The notes under the pieces are model-generated. The model was not told the DNA's origin, did not search any database, and was given only the letters and a program-made list of their open reading frames with translations. Positions 6,586 through 9,691 of a DNA stretch of 9,691 nt are shown piece by piece. Each line of letters starts with the position of its first letter. Within the stretch, counting starts at the first letter, position 1. The DNA is from CF-113 sp035308345 (GTDB lineage Bacteria > Chloroflexota > Ktedonobacteria > Ktedonobacterales > Ktedonobacteraceae), in contig DATGGW010000420.1 in NCBI GenBank assembly GCA_035308345.1, positions 1 to 9,691 of the forward strand, read 5' to 3'. A program made the position numbers and the translations under genes.

Positions 6586-6801
6586 TTACGCAATACCTGC
6601 CTGCGCACCGACTATAGAAATCTCACGACCAACGCAAGCGCGCAAATCTTCGCGGTAGAATCGCCAGGTGCTGCCTACTTTATGACCCGTGAGTTGCCCG
6701 GACCACATAAGGCGGTAGAGGGTTGAGCGACTCACGCGTAAATAACCCATAGCCTCTTTGAATGTAAGTAGGACATCATCTTGAATCATTTGCACAACCA
6801 T
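6586..6801 (-). CDS. excisionase/MerR-type helix-turn-helix DNA-binding protein, 71 aa
   Basis: This is a small DNA-binding protein of the HTH_17/excisionase type. LTFKEAMGYLRVSRSTLYRLMWSGQL (residues 12-37) is the classic helix-turn-helix, and HKVGSTWRFYREDL (40-53) forms the wing and end helix. Such proteins serve as excisionases or as small transcription factors. No integrase or attachment site is visible here, so a regulator role is more likely. I chose the ATG at 6801, with GAAAGG upstream at a spacing of about 10 nt. A GTG at 6885 would add 28 residues with no homology-like pattern, and its codons would run through the 16-bp palindrome. The gene is third in a minus-strand series, 188 nt after the GGDEF-like gene, and its upstream region carries candidate operators. 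Confidence 0.85.
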   Translation of the reverse strand: MVVQMIQDDVLLTFKEAMGYLRVSRSTLYRLMWSGQLTGHKVGSTWRFYREDLRACVGREISIVGAQAGIA

Positions 6802-6868
6802 GTGTTCTCTACCTTTCTTTTTGTTCAAACCCGATATCTCTTCAATATCTGTGACGAGCGCTGAAAAT

Positions 6869-6884
6869 TGTATCAATTGATACA
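6869..6884. promoter_or_regulatory. perfect 16-bp palindrome upstream of the HTH gene
   Basis: TGTATCAATTGATACA is a perfect dyad with no spacer. It lies 68-83 nt upstream of the chosen start of the helix-turn-helix gene on the minus strand. Symmetry of this length in an AT-rich leader suggests a site for a homodimeric regulator. The helix-turn-helix protein itself is one candidate, but MerR-like excisionases often bind direct repeats, so another protein is possible. Confidence 0.55.
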
Positions 6885-6933
6885 CATATTTGTCTCATCG
6901 CATGTTATAGTAACCAATGGTGAAGCGGTTTCG

Positions 6934-6966
6934 CGTTGAGAAGTAGTTATGATCTGGTTAAGTTTA
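6934..6966. promoter_or_regulatory. three tandem 11-bp direct repeats, candidate OmpR/PhoB-family binding site
   Basis: Read on the + strand, three 11-mers follow without gaps: CGTTGAGAAGT (6934), AGTTATGATCT (6945) and GGTTAAGTTTA (6956). They share GTT at positions 2-4 and a purine-rich centre. The 11-bp period is the spacing of half sites bound head-to-tail by OmpR/PhoB-type regulators. The last two units closely match 8081-8102. The array lies 133-165 nt upstream of the HTH gene. Confidence 0.5.
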
Positions 6967-6989
6967 TCGCTTCTCTGGTTGGATATTCA

Positions 6990-7985
6990 TTACCACCCTC
7001 TTGAAAGCATAGAGTCAAGCGTAGTCGCTTCGCACGCCACCGGAAAAATGATCATGCTGGTTGTGGTTTGCAGCAGGTGGATGGCGTGTGTATCGGTCGG
7101 GTGAGCCATCGCGACGGTGAGGCGATTATGGTCGCGTCCGACCGGGACACAGCGCAATTCACATGCCAGTTTATATGGAATGAGTCGTTTCAAGCTCTGC
7201 GAGAGGCGCGATGGGAGTCGCATATAAGGAACGCCGCTGGCATGCAGGGCGACCGGTATGCTGTTAAATTCATCATCGAGCGATGATCTTAAGTGTATCT
7301 CCACAGGATAGCTGGGTTTACTACTGCGAATCTGCTCGCTGAAAGCCGGGCGCAGCGTCAGGTTATGAGCGACGCAGCCAGCATGATAGAGCAGTTCTTC
7401 CGGCGATGTTCCCGGCCTGGGATAAGAGCCAATGCCGATAGAGATGTCAGTTTCGCGTTTCAAAGGCGGGATGACCGTTTCTGGTTGCAAGAGGTTGATG
7501 CTATAATAGACCCGCTCAACGATACCGAAGGCGCCCTCCTCGTCTACGTCGGGTAAGATGATTGCTGCGCCTGTGCCTCCATGCAAGATGAGCTGATCGC
7601 TGCTTCTCATGGTGCGACGCACATTGATCAACACCTGTTCCATGAAACTGCCGGGCGCGTGATAGCGATGGCGTTTATGCAGGATAGCTGTCTTCGGCAT
7701 GATATGCACGTGCTCCAACTGTGAGACGTGAATAAGCAGCAGGCTTAAAGGTGTTGAACGCGGGAAAAGGGCTGCAAGACTTGACCGCAAGTAGCGGTTT
7801 AACTCCCGAGTGGCCGGTGTTACAGGGGTCAGCGTATCCTCACCCTCGCCCGCGTTGTCCGGGTCAGACCCGAACGTTCGATGCAATGAAGACAGCGGTG
7901 GGCAATCGCAGCGTTCAGCCGCAGGACTGCCAATATTGATTACTTGACATTCAGTTGTAAACAGGTTGTTTCCGTCGCGTTTCAT
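6990..7985 (-). CDS. degenerate GGDEF-like domain fused to a MshEN (GspE N-terminal) domain, 331 aa
   Basis: Residues 1-55 are a low-complexity N-terminal tail with no recognisable domain. Residues about 60-215 follow the pattern of a GGDEF domain: VRRTMRSSDQLILHGG, then AAIILPDVDEEGAFGIVERVYYSI, then ISIGIGSYPRPGTSPEELLYHAG. The signature, however, reads GGTGA (136-140), so the metal-binding acidic pair of an active diguanylate cyclase is absent. Residues about 255-331 (LPSRLSQSLKRLIPYKLACE, then LTVAMAHPTD) match the second half of the GspE-N/MshEN fold, a family known to bind c-di-GMP in some proteins. A regulatory, nucleotide-sensing role is plausible but unproven. No membrane segment is present. 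ATG 7985 has AGGAA (7991-7995) upstream. The gene is separated by 204 nt from the response regulator gene upstream. Confidence 0.8.
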   Translation of the reverse strand: MKRDGNNLFTTECQVINIGSPAAERCDCPPLSSLHRTFGSDPDNAGEGEDTLTPVTPATRELNRYLRSSLAALFPRSTPLSLLLIHVSQLEHVHIMPKTAILHKRHRYHAPGSFMEQVLINVRRTMRSSDQLILHGGTGAAIILPDVDEEGAFGIVERVYYSINLLQPETVIPPLKRETDISIGIGSYPRPGTSPEELLYHAGCVAHNLTLRPAFSEQIRSSKPSYPVEIHLRSSLDDEFNSIPVALHASGVPYMRLPSRLSQSLKRLIPYKLACELRCVPVGRDHNRLTVAMAHPTDTHAIHLLQTTTSMIIFPVACEATTLDSMLSRGW

Positions 7986-8042
7986 AAGAATTCCTGTAAT
8001 ATACCAGGCAAAGTATGGTTATTAAGTATTCGGCTGAACTTG

Positions 8043-8048
8043 ATTATA
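8043..8048 (-). promoter_or_regulatory. candidate -10 box for the GGDEF-like gene
   Basis: On the minus strand these bases read TATAAT, a consensus -10 about 58 nt before the start codon. No good -35 sits 16-18 nt upstream. That would fit an activator-dependent promoter, and the 11-bp direct repeats at 8081-8102 lie about where an OmpR-type activator would bind. Confidence 0.4.
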
Positions 8049-8080
8049 CGGTGCCAATGACAAGGTTATGATATAAAGTG

Positions 8081-8102
8081 AGTTGTGTTCTGGTTAAGAA
8101 TA
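8081..8102. promoter_or_regulatory. second copy of the 11-bp direct-repeat element
   Basis: AGTTGTGTTCT (8081-8091) is followed directly by GGTTAAGAATA (8092-8102). This pair matches 6945-6966 at 18 of 22 positions. Related units GGTTATGAT (8064) and GGTTGAGAA (8112) flank it out of phase. It lies 96-117 nt upstream of the GGDEF-like gene, just beyond the TATAAT box. It is a candidate target of the response regulator encoded next door. Confidence 0.5.
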
Positions 8103-8160
8103 CGAAGAGTCGGTTGAGAAGCGTGTGTATGGTGTGGGAGGATTATGGTACGAAGGCTAG

Positions 8161-8184
8161 CAGGGCGGGAATGACCCCGCCCTG
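8161..8184. repeat. perfect 9-bp-stem GC hairpin after the response regulator gene
   Basis: CAGGGCGGG (8161-8169) and CCCGCCCTG (8176-8184) form a perfect stem around a 6-nt AATGAC loop, 5 nt past the minus-strand stop codon. Its position suits a 3'-end or terminator structure for the response regulator transcript, but no T-run follows in that direction. It belongs with the similar hairpin at 5749-5772. Confidence 0.65.
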
Positions 8185-8189
8185 GTTGC

Positions 8190-8891
8190 TTACAATGGTT
8201 CAATGGTAACGGGCGCTGTGAATGTATAACCGACACCTGGGACGGTCATTATATATTGCGGGCTATTGGGTTCGGGTTCAACTTTCTGGCGCAGGTGTCT
8301 GATATGTGTCTTCACCAGTCCAGAGTCACCTGCTTCATCGTAACCCCAGACGCGCTCGATAATCATATCGGTGGTTAGAACTTGCCCGGTATGCGTAATA
8401 AGCAGGTGCAGCAGACGGCTTTCGGTAGGCGTTAGTCGTACTTTCGTGCCGTCTCGCAGCACTTCATGGCGCATAGCGTCAAGAGTGACAGGCCCGACAG
8501 TAATCGTTGAAGAGCCGGATGACCCTTTCGAGTTGTTGGATCGACGCATAATGGCTTTAATGCGAGCGAGTAACTGCCTCGGGCTGAAAGGTTTGCGCAG
8601 ATAATCGTCTGCTCCCATCTCTAATCCACGTATCTCATCATCTTCACGATCATGTGCGGTCAGGATCAAGACCATTGAATTGGTTTCACTCCGCATCTGG
8701 CGACATACCTCGAAGCCGTCAAGCTTCGGCATCTGAACGTCAAGGATCACCAGATCGGGCAACGTTTCGCGCCAGCGCTTAATGGCCTGTTCGCCATCGA
8801 AGGCGCGCACTACGTCGTATCCATGTCCCTTGAGCCAGTAGCTCAGCATATCAACCATGTCGCGGTCGTCATCCGCCACCATGATTTTCAC
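8190..8891 (-). CDS. OmpR/PhoB-family response regulator, 233 aa
   Basis: The receiver domain (residues 1-117) has the acidic cluster Asp7-Asp9, the phosphoacceptor Asp51 (ILDVQMPKLDG), Thr78 (LTAHD) and Lys100 (LRKPF), so phosphorylation chemistry is intact. A Ser/Gly linker (118-128) leads to a winged-helix Trans_reg_C domain (about 130-227) with LTPTESRLLHLLITHTGQVL, the recognition segment VKTHIRHLRQKVE and the end VPGVGYTF. The start is a GTG at 8891, supported by AGGAGG (8900-8905) 8 nt upstream. No histidine kinase gene is adjacent in the window: upstream is the divergent cdd and downstream the GGDEF-like gene. It is therefore an orphan here. Likely targets are the 11-bp direct repeats ahead of the next two minus-strand genes. 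Confidence 0.95.
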   Translation of the reverse strand: MKIMVADDDRDMVDMLSYWLKGHGYDVVRAFDGEQAIKRWRETLPDLVILDVQMPKLDGFEVCRQMRSETNSMVLILTAHDREDDEIRGLEMGADDYLRKPFSPRQLLARIKAIMRRSNNSKGSSGSSTITVGPVTLDAMRHEVLRDGTKVRLTPTESRLLHLLITHTGQVLTTDMIIERVWGYDEAGDSGLVKTHIRHLRQKVEPEPNSPQYIMTVPGVGYTFTAPVTIEPL

Positions 8892-8980
8892 TCGTGTTTC
8901 CTCCTGCGGGCCTGTGTTACAAAATTCCCCTGTACTTCGATGTATGCAGACCCTTACTTGATAAAGTTCGTCTCTTTGCT

Positions 8981-9060
8981 AGTAACGGGATGCATCACAG
9001 GTAGTAACATCATGGTACAATTTGGGCTATGAATAGTCACCAGAGTAACCAGGTGTTACC
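8981..9060. promoter_or_regulatory. divergent regulatory region with AGTAAC repeats and an extended -10
   Basis: The 259-nt gap between the response regulator and cdd holds AGTAAC at 8981-8986, 9003-9008 and 9044-9049. The first two lie exactly 22 bp apart. The third forms an inverted repeat with GTTAC at 9055-9059. On the + strand TGGTACAAT (9013-9021) is an extended -10 that could drive cdd. No clear -35 is seen. The repeats could be operators of the response regulator acting on its own gene. Confidence 0.4.
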
Positions 9061-9150
9061 GTGGTGTAAAAAGTACTCTTGCAAAATCTATCATCGGCAG
9101 TTTTGTTCTTCTTAGACAGGGTGCATACAGGTAGATAGGAGAACTTTATC

Positions 9151-9540
9151 ATGGTTTCACGCGCAGAATTACTGCGTCTGGCACGCGAAGCAGCGCAGCG
9201 CGCTCATTGCCCGTACTCGCATTTTCGCGTCGGCGCGGCCCTCGCTGCCGGAGACAGCATCTATACAGGCGTCAATATCGAGATATCCAGCTACGGACTG
9301 ACCCTGTGCGCCGAACGTTCCGCGTTGGCTGCTGCTATAAGCAGCGGGGTAGGGTCGGTAACACAGGTGGCAGTAGCCTGTATCGATGTGCCTTCTGACG
9401 CGGGCATCGCCGAACGCACGCCCTGCGGCGCCTGCCGCCAGTGGCTGGCCGACCTCGCGCCGCACGCGGTTATTTACATTGATGGCGTCGAGCAGGATTT
9501 CAGTGTTGCCGACCTGTTACCATACGCGTTTGGGTTGTGA
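9151..9540 (+). CDS. cdd: cytidine deaminase, 129 aa
   Basis: This is a cytosolic zinc enzyme of pyrimidine salvage that deaminates cytidine and deoxycytidine to uridine and deoxyuridine. The zinc site is complete: Cys53 and catalytic Glu55 in TLCAERSA, with Cys92 and Cys95 in TPCGACRQW. The substrate-binding FRVGAA (25-30) and VNIEISSYGLT (41-51, with Asn42 and Glu44) are also present. The length of 129 residues matches the short homotetrameric bacterial class rather than the longer dimeric Escherichia coli type. ATG 9151 has AGGAGA (9137-9142) 8 nt upstream. A reading frame starts in a GTGA overlap with its stop codon, suggesting a second gene in the same transcript. Confidence 0.96.
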   Translation: MVSRAELLRLAREAAQRAHCPYSHFRVGAALAAGDSIYTGVNIEISSYGLTLCAERSALAAAISSGVGSVTQVAVACIDVPSDAGIAERTPCGACRQWLADLAPHAVIYIDGVEQDFSVADLLPYAFGL

Positions 9541-9691
9541 TAGGGCAATTCCCACGGGATGCGCAACGAGCTGCACTTTTAGCTCAAATGACTCCATTGG
9601 CTCGTTCAATGCTCGCGCTTTTTGCTAAGAGAGCAGAAATCCTTCTGCCTGATGGAGAGCTGAGAGCCATGAAGGATGTGCTCATGCCACT
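9537..9691 (+). CDS. possible downstream gene overlapping cdd (3' truncated by the window)
   Basis: A frame opens with GTG at 9537, overlapping the cdd stop in a GTGA arrangement, and stays open to the last base (51 complete codons). The predicted start reads MIGQFPRDAQRAALLAQMTP and continues as a Leu/Ala-rich helical stretch ending near LPDGELRAMKDVL. No Shine-Dalgarno is obvious. An internal ATG at 9588 is an alternative start. I recognise no family, and codon use is poorer in third-position GC than in the dehydrogenase or R2lox genes. On the opposite strand a frame is open from 9691 to a stop at 9584-9586, so strand is not certain. Confidence 0.35.
   Translation, partial: MIGQFPRDAQRAALLAQMTPLARSMLALFAKRAEILLPDGELRAMKDVLMP

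Noticed and set aside
6586..6801. Evidence for an integrated mobile element from the excisionase-type protein
   Set aside because: No integrase, attachment repeat, tRNA or phage gene is in the window. Small proteins of this fold are also ordinary regulators.
7068..7939. + strand frames opposite the GGDEF-like gene
   Set aside because: They are short, without ribosome sites or domains. The minus-strand frame is long and has recognisable fold patterns.
8161..8184. Hairpin as a standard intrinsic terminator
   Set aside because: The stem is strong, but no T-run follows on the minus strand. It is kept as a hairpin repeat with possible 3'-end function.
1..9691. CRISPR array, tRNA or rRNA genes, riboswitch, toxin-antitoxin pair
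   Set aside because: No regularly spaced repeats, cloverleaf-like segments or recognisable toxin or antitoxin pairs were seen on either strand. The excisionase-type gene has no partner.

Overview
The window looks like a piece of a chromosome from a Ktedonobacteria-type member of the Chloroflexota. This is an inference from overall gene flavour: a Pro-rich YPPPP-type membrane-anchored protein, a small helical protein that resembles ones I associate with that group, GC-rich hairpin repeats with GCAAG or ACAAG loops, and a long FadE-like acyl-CoA dehydrogenase. It is not a phylogenetic result. No phage, IS element, CRISPR array, tRNA or rRNA is visible.

Region 1 (1-4178, all + strand) is a fatty-acyl gene set: the C-terminal end of an AMP-forming acyl-CoA ligase, a 594-residue acyl-CoA dehydrogenase, an alpha/beta hydrolase, and an R2-like ligand-binding oxidase (R2lox). 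R2lox is a heterodinuclear Mn/Fe protein related to ribonucleotide reductase R2. The first two and the last two genes are tightly spaced. A 135-bp GC-rich inverted repeat sits between the pairs. The co-orientation suggests activation, desaturation and further modification of an acyl substrate, with R2lox as the unusual oxidase.

Region 2 (4179-5826) holds a 76-residue helical hypothetical protein behind a 220-nt AT-rich leader, a good intrinsic terminator, and a convergent class I SAM methyltransferase. The methyltransferase promoter region carries a tandem 13-bp repeat.

Region 3 (5827-8891) has a single-pass membrane protein on the + strand facing three minus-strand genes: an OmpR/PhoB-type response regulator without a kinase beside it, a degenerate GGDEF domain fused to a MshEN/GspE-N domain, and a small excisionase-type helix-turn-helix protein. 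Upstream of the last two genes lie near-identical 22-bp elements built of 11-bp direct repeats, the layout OmpR-family regulators bind. The response regulator may therefore control both genes, possibly as a small c-di-GMP-related circuit.

Region 4 (8892-9691) contains a divergent regulatory region, cytidine deaminase (cdd), and a probable downstream gene that starts in a GTGA overlap and runs off the window.

The most promising observations are the R2lox/acyl-CoA gene set, the GGDEF-like/MshEN fusion with its flanking 11-bp-periodic elements, and the family of GC-rich hairpins.
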